Shown in pieces: positions 18,530 through 27,195 of a DNA stretch of 64,000 bases. The notes under the pieces were generated by a model. That model was given only the letters and a program-made list of their open reading frames with translations, ran no database searches and was not told the origin of the DNA. This DNA is from Frankia sp. AgB1.9 (GTDB lineage Bacteria; Actinomycetota; Actinomycetes; Frankiales; Frankiaceae). Both the position numbers and the translations under genes were made by a program. The stretch's first letter is position 1; every line of letters begins with the position of its first letter. Location of the stretch: assembly GCF_016786355.1 (NCBI RefSeq), contig NZ_JADWYX010000019.1, positions 463 through 64,462 on the forward strand, read 5' to 3'.

Positions 18530-19549
18530 TTGCCTGATCGCATCGTCTTCGGCGCGGCCGCGCTCCCCGAGCCGGAGCGCAACTGGCTCGCCGCCGTCGA
18601 GCGCCTGCCCATCGAGTCGGTCTGGCAGGGCGGCCACGTGCTCCCGCCGACCGGCACCGGCGAGGCCATCACCCGGCTGGCGCTGATGACCGCGTGGACG
18701 GAGCGGGTCCGGGTGGGCACCGCGATCCTGCTGCTGCCGCTGTACCAGCCGGTGATCGTCGCCAAGCAGCTGGCCGACCTGGACGCCCGCTCCGGCGGGC
18801 GGGTCTCGGTCGGGCTGGGCGTCGGCGGCGAGTTCAAGCACGAGTTCGACTCGGTCGGCGTCCCGATCACCGAACGGGGCGCGCGCACCGACGAGGCGAT
18901 GGTCCTGCTGCGCGATCTGTGGCGCGGCGAGCCGGTCACCCACCACGGGAAGTACTTCGACGTCGACGACGTGACGCTGCGCCCGGTCACGCCTCCGGTG
19001 CCGGCGCTCCCGACCGGCGCGGCGCCTGTCGGCCCGCCCGCGGGCGGCCAGCCCGGCGGCCCGCCGCTGCTGGTCTCCGGGCGCAAGGCCCCGGCGATGC
19101 GGCGCGCGGCCCGGCTGGGCGACGGCTGGATGCCCTACCTGATGTCGCCGAGCGCCTATGCCCGCTCGGTCGAGACGATCACCGCCGAGGCCGCCGCGAC
19201 CGGCCGGGACCTCGACGGCTTCGAGTGGATGATGTACGTCTACTGCTCGGTCCGGGCCGACGGCGACCGGGCCCGCGCCGACGTGACCAGCTTCCTCGGC
19301 GGCGCCTACGGCGACAAGCCGGCGTCGATGCTCGACAAGATCGCGCCGTCCGGGACGCCGGAACAGGTCGCGGCCCGCCTGCAGGAGTACGTCGACGCGG
19401 GCGTGCGGCACTTCGTCATCTCCCCGGCCGCGCACGAGGACACCCTCGAGGTCGTCCAGCTCGCCGCCGAGGAGGTCCTCCCCCTGCTGACCCTGCCGGC
19501 CGGTGGCGCCGCTGGACCGGTGATCACTACCGCCGGGGCCGCGTCATGA
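18530..19549 (+). CDS. LLM-class flavin/F420-dependent oxidoreductase, TTG start
   Basis: A 339-aa luciferase-like oxidoreductase. The middle (SGGRVSVGLGVGGEFKHEFDSVGVP and LLRDLWRGEPVTHHGKYF) resembles F420-dependent LLM enzymes. AAGGAG lies six nt before a TTG at 18530; an in-frame GTG at 18515 has no ribosome site, so TTG is preferred. The stop overlaps the ATG of the fused CoA-transferase by 4 nt (ATGA), so the two act in one pathway. It is read divergently from the aldolase/DUF35 unit under the same operator. Confidence 0.88.
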   Translation: MPDRIVFGAAALPEPERNWLAAVERLPIESVWQGGHVLPPTGTGEAITRLALMTAWTERVRVGTAILLLPLYQPVIVAKQLADLDARSGGRVSVGLGVGGEFKHEFDSVGVPITERGARTDEAMVLLRDLWRGEPVTHHGKYFDVDDVTLRPVTPPVPALPTGAAPVGPPAGGQPGGPPLLVSGRKAPAMRRAARLGDGWMPYLMSPSAYARSVETITAEAAATGRDLDGFEWMMYVYCSVRADGDRARADVTSFLGGAYGDKPASMLDKIAPSGTPEQVAARLQEYVDAGVRHFVISPAAHEDTLEVVQLAAEEVLPLLTLPAGGAAGPVITTAGAAS

Positions 19550-22023
19550 CCCCGCCGGCACAGGGTCCGCTCGCGGGCCTGCGGGTCATCGAGATCGCCG
19601 TCGGTGCCAGCGACCTCGGGCTGGGCCTCGCGGGCGGGGTGCCCGGGATGCTGCTGGCCGGGCTCGGCGCGCAGGTCACCCGCGTCGTCGGGACGGCGCC
19701 CCTCGCCATCGACGCGGGGCTGCCGTGGAGCGAGGCCTGGCACCGGGACAAGCGGATCGTCGCGACCGACGACGCCGAACCGGTGCGGGCCCTGCTCGCG
19801 GACGCCGACGTCGCGCTCGCCTACGGGCCCGAGGACCTGGTCGAGGGCCGGGGCCTGGGCTACCGGGACCTGACCGGCGCCAACCCGCGCCTGGTCTATG
19901 CCCGCTGCCGGCCGAGCCGGACGTCCCTCGGCGCCGTCGAGGACTACGGGCTGCTCGTCGAGGCGCGGTCCGGATTCTGCACGCAGCTCACCGGTCATCG
20001 ACCGGGCCCGATCTTCGTCGACGTCCGGGCGCCCGGCACCGGCACGGCGGGCCTGCTCACCGCGTCGGTCCTCGCGCTGCTGCGCCGCCGGGTCCTGACC
20101 GGCGCGGGTGGCTGGGCCGAGACGTCTCTCTACGACGGCATGCTCGCCACCCTCGGCTGCATGATCGGCCGTTCCGAGCGAGCTCGGCCCGAGGTCGAGG
20201 GGTACTGGGAGTTCGGCTCGACCTTCCCGAACTTCCTGTACCGCTGCGCCGACGGCGAGCTGCTCCAGGTCTGGTTCGGCGGCAAGGGCATGTACGCGAA
20301 GCTCATCGACGTCCTCGGCGACGAGCCGTCGACCGAGGGCTACTACGCCGACCAGTCCTCCGGGAAGCTGCAGGACCGCGCCCTGCGGTGGCGGGCCCCG
20401 TTCGCCCTGCGTCCCCGCGACATCTGGCTGCGCCGGCTGCGGGACGCCGGAATCGCCTGTGAACCCGTCCTCAACCCGGGCGACGCGTTGACCGACCCGC
20501 ACCTGGCCGAGACCGGTCTCGCGGTCACCCGCGACCGCGACGGCCACCGCGAGACCTTCGTGGGCTCGCCCCTCTCCGTCGGCCCGCTGCCGTCGGCGAC
20601 CCCCGCCAGCCCAGCGCTGGTACCCGTCGACGTGGCGCCGGCTCCTGTCGGCCCGGCACCGGTTCCGGCCGACCTGGTGCCGGCCCCGGTCGGCATGGGG
20701 CCGGTTCACGAGGAGCCGCCGGGCGACATCGCGGCGGCGGGCGGGCTGCTCGCCGGGGTACGCGTGCTGGACTTCTCCGCGTTCGTCGCCGGACCGCTGG
20801 CCGCGCAGGTGCTCGCCGATCTCGGCGCGGAGGTCGTGAAGGTCGAGCCGCCGGAGGGCGAGGCGATGCGCGCCGCCGCCTACGCGGTCGCGGCCTGCCA
20901 GCGCGGCAAACGCAGCCTGGCGATCGACATCACCGCGCCCGAGGCCCGGCCCGTCGTGGAGAGCCTGGTCCGCTGGGCCGACGTCGTGCTGCACAACTTC
21001 CGGGTCGGCGTCGCCGAGCGGCTCGGCATCGGCGCGGCGGACATCGCGGCGCTCAACCCGTCCGCCGTCTACTGCCACGCCAGCGCGTTCGGCGCGCACG
21101 GACCGCGGGCGAAGCAACCGGGCAACGACGCGCTGATGCAGGCGGTCACCGGGCTGGAACAGGCGATCGGCGGCGACGGCAACGAGCCGATCGCGGCGAC
21201 CTGGATCCCGATCGACGTCGCCGGCGGCTGGCTCGCGGCCAGCGGAATCCTCGCCGGCCTTTACGCCCGCGCGACGACGGGCACCGGCCAGCAGGTGGAC
21301 AGCAGCCTGCTCGGCGCCGGGATGCTCATGCAGTCCGGCTCGTTCCAGCGCGACGGCGAGCTTGTCCGGGGCCCGGCCCTGGACTCGGCCCAGACCGGCT
21401 ACGGCCCCGGCTACCGCCTCTACCAGGCCGGCGACGGGGAATGGTTCGCGCTGGTCCTTCCGGACGAGCGCTCCTGGGCCACGCTGCGCGGGCTGCTCGC
21501 GGACGGTGGTCCACGAGCTGGCGGACCTGCTTCGCCGACCGGGCCGGAACCCCGCGCCGACGACGTCCTGGCGACCTGCGCGCCGCTGCGCGGGGGAACC
21601 CTCGACCAGCCGGCTCGCGAGGCGGAAAGCCTCCTGGAGAAGGCCTTCTCGGCCGGCACCGCCGCCGGCTGGGTAACGCGGCTGCGCGCCGCGGACCTCC
21701 TGGCCGAGCTGATCGCGCCGGCGACCAGGGACGACTTCCGCCGTGGCGTCCTGGACGACCCGCTGAACCGCCAGCTTGGCCGGGTCGCGGCCTACGAAGT
21801 GGCCGACTGGGGTCATTTCGAACAGATCGGCCCGCTTCCCCGGCACGACCAGAGCCCGACCTGGCCCTTCCGGACCGGTCGCACCGAACCAGCCGGACCT
21901 CAAGGCCCAGTGCCACGGCTGCCCAGCATCGGCGAACACTCCGTCCAGGTCCTGACCGAGCTCGGCCGGCCCGCCGACGAGATCGACGCTCTCCTGGCCA
22001 ACAAGATCGTCCGCCAGCTCTAG
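19546..22023 (+). CDS. Double-length class III CoA-transferase (tandem CaiB/BaiF fusion)
   Basis: An 825-aa protein made of two CoA-transferase III units. Unit 1 (about 1-345) begins GPLAGLRVIEIAVGASDLGLGLAGG and is divergent, with IFVDVRAPGTGTAGLL at the position of the catalytic Asp. A Pro/Ala/Val-rich linker (about 346-395) follows. Unit 2 (about 398-825) begins GVRVLDFSAFVAGPLAAQVLADLGAEVVKVE and is canonical, with PIDVAGGWLAASG and GTGQQVDSSLLGAG. Normal members are about 400 aa and dimerise as interlocked rings, so a fusion may encode both halves of a heterodimer. It is translationally coupled to the LLM gene. Confidence 0.9.
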   Translation: MTPPAQGPLAGLRVIEIAVGASDLGLGLAGGVPGMLLAGLGAQVTRVVGTAPLAIDAGLPWSEAWHRDKRIVATDDAEPVRALLADADVALAYGPEDLVEGRGLGYRDLTGANPRLVYARCRPSRTSLGAVEDYGLLVEARSGFCTQLTGHRPGPIFVDVRAPGTGTAGLLTASVLALLRRRVLTGAGGWAETSLYDGMLATLGCMIGRSERARPEVEGYWEFGSTFPNFLYRCADGELLQVWFGGKGMYAKLIDVLGDEPSTEGYYADQSSGKLQDRALRWRAPFALRPRDIWLRRLRDAGIACEPVLNPGDALTDPHLAETGLAVTRDRDGHRETFVGSPLSVGPLPSATPASPALVPVDVAPAPVGPAPVPADLVPAPVGMGPVHEEPPGDIAAAGGLLAGVRVLDFSAFVAGPLAAQVLADLGAEVVKVEPPEGEAMRAAAYAVAACQRGKRSLAIDITAPEARPVVESLVRWADVVLHNFRVGVAERLGIGAADIAALNPSAVYCHASAFGAHGPRAKQPGNDALMQAVTGLEQAIGGDGNEPIAATWIPIDVAGGWLAASGILAGLYARATTGTGQQVDSSLLGAGMLMQSGSFQRDGELVRGPALDSAQTGYGPGYRLYQAGDGEWFALVLPDERSWATLRGLLADGGPRAGGPASPTGPEPRADDVLATCAPLRGGTLDQPAREAESLLEKAFSAGTAAGWVTRLRAADLLAELIAPATRDDFRRGVLDDPLNRQLGRVAAYEVADWGHFEQIGPLPRHDQSPTWPFRTGRTEPAGPQGPVPRLPSIGEHSVQVLTELGRPADEIDALLANKIVRQL

Positions 22024-22043
22024 AAAGCGGTGGCCGCCAGGCC

Positions 22044-22120
22044 TTGATCGCCGTTTCCGCCCTCTGATGGCTACGAAACAGGCGCCGCAACGACCACCAG
22101 AGGGCCAAAACGGCGATCAT
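22044..22120. repeat. ~76-bp palindromic intergenic element, copy 4
   Basis: Arms TTGATCGCCGTTTCCGCCCT and AGGGCCAAAACGGCGATCAT, with CGACCACC inside. It lies 20 nt after the CoA-transferase stop and may act as its transcript end. Confidence 0.82.
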
Positions 22121-22180
22121 GGGGACCCAGGAACGGGCGAACCTTGGCGGCGACACTCGCAGGCTGGCCAACGGTCGATA

Positions 22181-22204
22181 AGTAAGCGAGTGTTTGCTAA
22201 TTTG
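22181..22204. promoter_or_regulatory. Possible operator before the D-aminoacylase-type gene
   Basis: On the minus strand the site reads AGCAAACACTCGCTTACTT, a degenerate match to the CGyTCACTTA motif. It lies 39-62 nt before the start at 22243 and contains AT-rich bases suited to a -10 element. Confidence 0.35.
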
Positions 22205-22242
22205 TTGGAGGCTCGGTTCGCCGCCTGACCGTGGGAGCGTTG

Positions 22243-23883
22243 ATGGACCTGTTGCTGCGCAACGCCACGCTGATCGACGGGACGGGAGCACCCGCCCGTC
22301 CAGCCGAGATCGCCGTCACCGGCGACCGGATCACGGCCGTCGGTGAGCCGGGCTCGCTGACGCCCGAGGACGCCACTGAGGTCGTAGACCTCGGCGGGCT
22401 CACGCTCGCACCCGGGTTCGTCGACGTGCACACCCACTACGACGCGCAGATCCTCTGGGACGGCGACCTCACGCCGTCGAGCTGGCACGGCGTGACCAGC
22501 GTCGTCATGGGCAACTGCGGGTTCGGTGTCGCGCCCACCCGGCCCGAGCACCGCGACCTGATCGTGCGCCTGCTCGAGAACGTCGAGGGCATGTCGATGG
22601 ACGCGCTGAACGCGGGGATCGACTGGTGCTTCGAGACGTTCCCGGAGTACCTCGCGGCGCTGGACACCCGGGCCAAGCGGCTGAACGTAGGCGCGTTCCT
22701 CGGCCACTCGCCGCTGCGGCTGTTCGTGACCGGCGGCGAGGAGCGGGCCGCTACCGACGAGGAGCTGGCGACGATGCGCCGCCTGCTGCGCGAGGCCCTG
22801 GACGCCGGCGCGATCGGCTTCTCCACCTCCCGCCAGCCGGCCCACCAGGGCGCCTACGGCCGGCCGGTGCCGAGCCGGTTCGCCGAGGTCTCCGAGGTCT
22901 ACGAGCTGGCCGGGGTCATGGGCGAGGCGGGCAAGGGCGTACTGGCCGTGTCGATCGGGCCGGGGCTCTTCCTCGACCAGTTCTCCGAGATCGCCACCCG
23001 GTACAACATCCCCGTCACCTGGACCGCGCTCGTCACCCGGGCCGAGAAGCCGGGCTCCGCGCTGCGGACGGTCGAGCGGGGCGCCGCGCTGTCGGGCGAG
23101 GTGTACCCGCAGATCGCCTGCCGGCCGATCGTCATGCAGGTCACCATGGACGACCCGTCCCCGCTCGGCCAGGTGGACGAGTGGAAAGAGGTCCTCGCCG
23201 TCCCGCGCGAGCAGCGCCCGACCCTCTACCGGGACGACGCCTGGCGCGACCGGGCCAGGGAGACGACCCTCGCGGCCTGGAGCCACCGCTGGCACAAGGT
23301 CGACGTCGAGGAGACCGTCACCCACGGCGCGCTCACCGGCATCCCGCTCGACCAGCTGGCCCGCGACCGCGGCACCACCCCGTTCGACCTGATGCTCGAC
23401 CTGGCCCTGTCCGACGCGGGCACGACGCGCTTCCGGGTCGTGCTGGAGAACGACGGCGACGCGGAGCTCGCGGACCTGCTCGCCGACAAGCGCACCCTGC
23501 TGGGCCTCTCCGACGCCGGCGCGCACGCGACCCAGCTCTGCGACGCCTGCTACTCGACCCACCTGCTCGGCCACTGGGTCCGCGAGCGCAAGGCCATCTC
23601 GCTGGAGGACGCGGTCTGGCGGCTGACCGGCCAGCCGGCCAAGGCGTTCCGCCTCGCCGAGCGTGGCCAGGTGAAGCCCGGCTTCTTCGCCGACCTGGTC
23701 GCCTTCGACCCGGACACCGTCGGCACGACCGCCGTCGAACGGGTCGACGACCAGCCCGGCGGCACCGAACGTCTAGTCGTGCGCAGCACCGGCGTCGCCC
23801 ACACCTGGGTCAACGGCGTCGCCACCCGCTTCGACGGCGAGGACCTCCCCGCCGTCACCCCAGGCCGCCTCCTGCGCGCCTGA
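22243..23883 (+). CDS. Amidohydrolase, N-acyl-D-amino-acid deacylase family
   Basis: A 546-aa metal-dependent hydrolase of the D-aminoacylase group. The metal motif DVHTHYDAQ has His63 and His65, and GNCGFGVAP (Cys92) is the family's characteristic Cys loop. Later LSDAGAH and the C-terminal beta-sandwich ending (KPGFFADLVAFDPDTV) complete the fold. Members hydrolyse N-acyl-D-amino acids or cyclic amides. In actinobacterial catabolic clusters their true substrates are mostly unknown, and here a cyclic or amide intermediate is only a guess. ATG 22243 is preceded by GGGAG; an in-frame GTG lies 12 nt earlier. Confidence 0.88.
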   Translation: MDLLLRNATLIDGTGAPARPAEIAVTGDRITAVGEPGSLTPEDATEVVDLGGLTLAPGFVDVHTHYDAQILWDGDLTPSSWHGVTSVVMGNCGFGVAPTRPEHRDLIVRLLENVEGMSMDALNAGIDWCFETFPEYLAALDTRAKRLNVGAFLGHSPLRLFVTGGEERAATDEELATMRRLLREALDAGAIGFSTSRQPAHQGAYGRPVPSRFAEVSEVYELAGVMGEAGKGVLAVSIGPGLFLDQFSEIATRYNIPVTWTALVTRAEKPGSALRTVERGAALSGEVYPQIACRPIVMQVTMDDPSPLGQVDEWKEVLAVPREQRPTLYRDDAWRDRARETTLAAWSHRWHKVDVEETVTHGALTGIPLDQLARDRGTTPFDLMLDLALSDAGTTRFRVVLENDGDAELADLLADKRTLLGLSDAGAHATQLCDACYSTHLLGHWVRERKAISLEDAVWRLTGQPAKAFRLAERGQVKPGFFADLVAFDPDTVGTTAVERVDDQPGGTERLVVRSTGVAHTWVNGVATRFDGEDLPAVTPGRLLRA

Positions 23884-23897
23884 CCAACCAGCCCCCC

Positions 23898-23949
23898 GTC
23901 ATACCTGGTGGTCGGAAACTCCCGCCGACCCGCGACCACCAGGTATGAC
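23898..23949. terminator. Perfect 17-bp inverted repeat after the hydrolase
   Basis: GTCATACCTGGTGGTCG (23898-23914) pairs exactly with CGACCACCAGGTATGAC (23933-23949) around an 18-nt loop. It lies 14 nt after the stop and lacks a T-run. Its inner GGTGGTCG/CGACCACC is shared with the ~76-bp palindromes. Terminator or repeat element; both are possible. Confidence 0.6.
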
Positions 23950-24009
23950 ACAAGCCGCCAGCCCGCGGCCGGTGCGGCGAAATGGCCTGTCCTGACTACG
24001 ATTGCTCTC

Positions 24010-24300
24010 GTGGCAGCGAAGGACGAGCGTGCGTCGGCGCACGCGTTGGTCGAGGATCTCCTCGGCCCATCTGACGCACGCGCTGATCGCTCTATCGAAG
24101 TGCTGCACGCCCACGCCGCCGCGCTCGCCTGGGTTCGTGAAGCAGTGGGAAGCTATCCGACCCCGGCGGCAATCGCGGTGGAACTCGAACAGGTGGCGGA
24201 AGAATTGCGCCGCGCGGAGGATGAGCGCGAACCCGTCCTGGTCCTCAGACAGGCCGCGCTCCGCGCTCTCACGGCTTACCGCACCGCCTCGGGCCAATGA
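24010..24300 (+). CDS. Small hypothetical protein
   Basis: A possible 96-aa protein (VAAKDERASAHALVEDLLG...). It is rich in Ala, Glu and Arg and predicted mainly helical (AIAVELEQVAEELRRAEDEREPVLVLRQAALRAL, quoted as two adjoining segments AIAVELEQVAEELRRAEDE and REPVLVLRQAALRAL). I recognise no family. Codon third positions are less GC-rich than in neighbours, a hint of different origin. The GTG at 24010 fits the start of helical structure; an upstream in-frame start at 23908 would run through the inverted repeat. No clear ribosome site is seen, so it may not be expressed. Confidence 0.45.
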   Translation: MAAKDERASAHALVEDLLGPSDARADRSIEVLHAHAAALAWVREAVGSYPTPAAIAVELEQVAEELRRAEDEREPVLVLRQAALRALTAYRTASGQ

Positions 24301-24390
24301 CGACCGGCTCGATCCTGGACGATCTGCACTGGCTGCTGGCCTGAATGGATCGCGGGTGGCCGTGCGCCGGCACCGGCCCATTGGTGCCGG

Positions 24391-24465
24391 TGATCGCGGT
24401 TTTGGCCCTCGGGTGGTTGCAGAAACGGCCTGGTCACGACCAGGGGAGGGCCAAAACGGCGATCA
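24391..24465. repeat. ~76-bp palindromic intergenic element, copy 5
   Basis: Arms TGATCGCGGTTTTGGCCCTC and GAGGGCCAAAACGGCGATCA are nearly exact complements, with an inner CCTGGTC/GACCAGG stem. It lies between convergent genes and is the best-paired copy. Confidence 0.85.
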
Positions 24466-24480
24466 AGGACCGGCTGAGGC

Positions 24481-25689
24481 CTACAGGGTGATTGCCGGCC
24501 AGTCTTCGCCGTGTGGGAGGGGCTGGCGGAAGAGCCTGGCGGCGTTGCCGCCGGCGATCATGACGGCCTCGTGCTCGGGGATGCCGGCGAAGCGCTTGCG
24601 CAGCAGGTCCTGGGAGCCCGGCCAGGTCGAGTCGGCGTGCGGGAAGTCGGTCTCGAACAGGATGTGGTCGATGCCGATCATGTGGCGCTGGTCGAGCGTG
24701 CCGGGGTCGTCGAGCATGCAGAAGTAGAAGTTCCGGCGCAGCGCCTCGCTCGGAGTCACGTCGTACGTCCACGGAGTGCCGCCGGTACCGGAATGCGCCA
24801 GCACATAGTCGAGGCGGTTGATCGCCATCGGCACCCAGCCGATCCCGCCCTCGCTCAGCGCGATCTTCAGGTTCGGGTAGAGCGCCGGAATACCCGCCCA
24901 CACCCAGTCGACGGCGGCACAGAACGCGGTGGCCGGGAAAAGAGACGTCTGCACGTTCAGGCCGGCGCCGGGCGAGCCCTGCAGGACGAAACCGCTCGCG
25001 CCGCAGTGCAGCGAGATGACCGTGTCGGTCTCCTCGCACGCCTTGAAGAACGGCTCCCAGTGCTTGTGGTTCGTGATCGGCGGCAGCTTCAGCAGATGCG
25101 GCGACTCAAGGAACGACACCGAGGTGAAGCCGAGCTCGGCGTTGCGGCGCACCTCGTCGCCCGCGACCTTCGGGTCCTTGAACCAGGGAAGCTGCATTGG
25201 GATGAAACGCTCCGGATAGGCGCCATGCCATTCTTCGAGCATCCAGCTGTTCCACGCCCGGACCGCGGCGAGCCCGATCTCCTGGTCCTCGTTCATCGAC
25301 AGCACCCGGCCCGTGAAGCCCCAAGCCCCCGACGGGAAGCACAGCGACGCCCAGATGCCGTCGAGATCCATGTCCTTCACCCGGGCGTGCACGTCCCACG
25401 CGGACCGGCGCATCTCGCCGAAGTTCAGCGGGTCGAGCGTCCACTCCGACTTCGGCCGCCCGGCGACGACGCTCATGCCGTTGTCCCGGTAAAGCCGGTC
25501 ACGGTAGACCCACGCCTCGGAACCATCCGGGGTCGTGATCACCTGCGGCGCCTTGTCCCGCAGCTTCGCCGGAAAACGCTTGACGAAGAGGTCGGCGGGC
25601 TCGGTGAGATGGTCGTCCACCGAGATGATGGAGTAGCTGCGCTCCTGCGTCTCGGGGTCCGCCAGCAGCTTCCAGTCAGGCCTCGGCAT
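24481..25689 (-). CDS. Amidohydrolase family 2 metal-dependent hydrolase/decarboxylase
   Basis: TIM-barrel amidohydrolase of 402 aa, related to ACMSD and resorcylate decarboxylase. Signatures are ISVDDHLTEP near residue 23-32, ISLHCGASG in the barrel, and LFETDFPHADSTWP with the catalytic Asp near the end. Members decarboxylate or hydrolyse aromatic or ring-opened acids. It overlaps the flavin reductase gene by one base (TAATG) and ends a five-gene minus-strand unit. It closely resembles the truncated gene at 62967-64000 (shared LALSEG.IGW and DFPHSDSTWP-like ends). Confidence 0.9.
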   Translation of the reverse strand: MPRPDWKLLADPETQERSYSIISVDDHLTEPADLFVKRFPAKLRDKAPQVITTPDGSEAWVYRDRLYRDNGMSVVAGRPKSEWTLDPLNFGEMRRSAWDVHARVKDMDLDGIWASLCFPSGAWGFTGRVLSMNEDQEIGLAAVRAWNSWMLEEWHGAYPERFIPMQLPWFKDPKVAGDEVRRNAELGFTSVSFLESPHLLKLPPITNHKHWEPFFKACEETDTVISLHCGASGFVLQGSPGAGLNVQTSLFPATAFCAAVDWVWAGIPALYPNLKIALSEGGIGWVPMAINRLDYVLAHSGTGGTPWTYDVTPSEALRRNFYFCMLDDPGTLDQRHMIGIDHILFETDFPHADSTWPGSQDLLRKRFAGIPEHEAVMIAGGNAARLFRQPLPHGEDWPAITL

Positions 25690-26249
25690 TACGCGCTCCT
25701 CGTTCCCGTCGAGCCGTTGGGCAGGACCTTCTGGTCGAGACGGCCCGGCAGACCGTAGCCACCGCGGAAGTACAACAGCGGCCCGTGGTCGCGCAGCACC
25801 CGCATCTCGCGGACCGCGCCGACGACGATCTGGTGGTCGCCGCCGTCATGCGCCGCGTCGATCTCGCAGTCGACCCAGGCGAGGACATTGTCCAGGACGA
25901 CCGCGCCACGGTCGGTGACATGCCAGGGAGCGGCGTCGAACTTCGCCCCGGTCCGGGCGCCGAAAGCCACCGACACGTCCTGCTGATCCTCGGCCAGCAC
26001 GTTGACGGTAAACCGTCCGGCCTGCTCGATGCGTGGCCAGCTCGTCGAGTTCCGACCCGGGCAGATGAGCACCAGGGGCGGGTCCAGGGAAAGCGAGGTG
26101 AACGACTGGCAGGCGAGCCCGGCCGGAGCGCCGGACTCGTCCATACCGGTAACGATCGTCACGCCGGTGCAGAAATGCCCAAGCACCTGGCGGAAGACGG
26201 CCGGGTCGACGCCGTCGATCTCTGCCCTGCGCGCGGCGACGTCCGTCAT
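25689..26249 (-). CDS. Flavin reductase (HpaC/HsaB-like)
   Basis: A 186-aa flavin:NAD(P)H reductase domain protein (FRQVLGHFCTGVTIVTG, then GLACQSFTSLSLDPPLVLICPG and GRFTVNVLAEDQQDVS). It supplies reduced FMN or FAD to a separate monooxygenase. The segment order matches HsaB/HpaC reductases of two-component aromatic hydroxylases. The obvious client in the same operon is the LLM enzyme at 27196-28311. It sits between the amidohydrolase and the SDR with almost no spacing. Confidence 0.9.
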   Translation of the reverse strand: MTDVAARRAEIDGVDPAVFRQVLGHFCTGVTIVTGMDESGAPAGLACQSFTSLSLDPPLVLICPGRNSTSWPRIEQAGRFTVNVLAEDQQDVSVAFGARTGAKFDAAPWHVTDRGAVVLDNVLAWVDCEIDAAHDGGDHQIVVGAVREMRVLRDHGPLLYFRGGYGLPGRLDQKVLPNGSTGTRSA

Positions 26250-26292
26250 CGCTTTCCCCGTCCAGGACCGGAACGCGCGACGGCGGCCTTCC

Positions 26293-27183
26293 TCAGGAAA
26301 GTGCGCTCGACCATCGTGGGATGTCTCCTTGGACGTCGGCGTTCGGTGCGGCGGCCGCCAGCAGCGGCCGAATGGCCGCCTCGACGGCGGCGGGGTCGTC
26401 GACCGCCGGCCCGGTGGGCCCGCGGTGCCAGCCTTCGGCGATGGCCAGGCGCACGCCCGAGCTGACGATCACCCTGCCGGTGACGTCGGCCGAGAGCGGC
26501 GAGACGAGCCACGCCAGCGTGGCCGCGACCCATTTGGGGTCGTACTGGCCGGCGCGGGCGGCGTCGCTCTCGCCCAGCCCGACGGCCTCGGTCATCGGCG
26601 TCAGCGCCGTCGGGCAAACCGCGTTGACGGTCACCCCGTAGCGGGCGAGCTCCATCGCGGCGATCACCGTGAAGGACGCGATAGCGCCCTTGGCCGCGCC
26701 GTAGTTGGCCTGGCCGACGTGGCCGTACAGGCCCACCGACGACACCGTGTTGACGACGCGGGCGTCGACGCTGTCGCCCGCCTTGGACCGCTCACGCCAG
26801 AAGCTGGCGGCCCGTTGGGTGACGAGGAACGTGCTCTTGAGGTGCACGCGCAGCACGTCGTCCCAGTCCGACTCGGACATGTTCACCAGCATCTTGTCGC
26901 GCGCGATGCCGGCGTTGTTCACCACCGCGTCGAGGCGGCCCCAGGTGTCCGTGGCGGTGGCGATCAGGCTGTCGGCGCCAGCCGCCGTCGAGACGTCGCC
27001 GGTGTGGCCGGTGGCCTCGCCGCCCAGGGCGCGCACCCCGGCGACGACGGAGGCGACGGCGTCGGCGTTGACGTCGTTCACCACGACCAGCGCGCCCTGC
27101 GCCGCGAGCGCCTCGACGTAGGCGCGGCCGATTCCCTGGCCGGCACCGGTGACGAGGCACACCCGTCCGTCACACAAGCTCAT
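26293..27183 (-). CDS. SDR family oxidoreductase, MFE-2-like
   Basis: A 296-aa SDR with TGAGQGIGRAYVEALAAQGA at the N-terminus, NNAGIARDKM in the middle and YGAAK as the catalytic Tyr/Lys. The RDKMLVNMSESDWDDVLRVHLKSTF-type region is typical of the dehydrogenase domain of peroxisomal multifunctional enzyme 2 and its bacterial homologues, which oxidise (3R)-hydroxyacyl-CoA. It is 12 nt downstream of the LLM gene, in the same run as the AMACR-like gene, which fits processing of alpha-methyl-branched CoA esters. Confidence 0.88.
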   Translation of the reverse strand: MSLCDGRVCLVTGAGQGIGRAYVEALAAQGALVVVNDVNADAVASVVAGVRALGGEATGHTGDVSTAAGADSLIATATDTWGRLDAVVNNAGIARDKMLVNMSESDWDDVLRVHLKSTFLVTQRAASFWRERSKAGDSVDARVVNTVSSVGLYGHVGQANYGAAKGAIASFTVIAAMELARYGVTVNAVCPTALTPMTEAVGLGESDAARAGQYDPKWVAATLAWLVSPLSADVTGRVIVSSGVRLAIAEGWHRGPTGPAVDDPAAVEAAIRPLLAAAAPNADVQGDIPRWSSALS

Positions 27184-27195
27184 GAGAGCGCGCTT

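Noticed and set aside
19306..21939. An 877-codon open frame on the minus strand
   Set aside because: Antisense to the double CoA-transferase, with low-complexity Arg/Gly/Asp content and no motifs.
23899..24381. A 160-codon minus-strand frame opposite the small hypothetical gene
   Set aside because: Its start region is the inverted repeat, amino-acid composition is Arg/Ser-rich without pattern, and the plus frame looks more protein-like.
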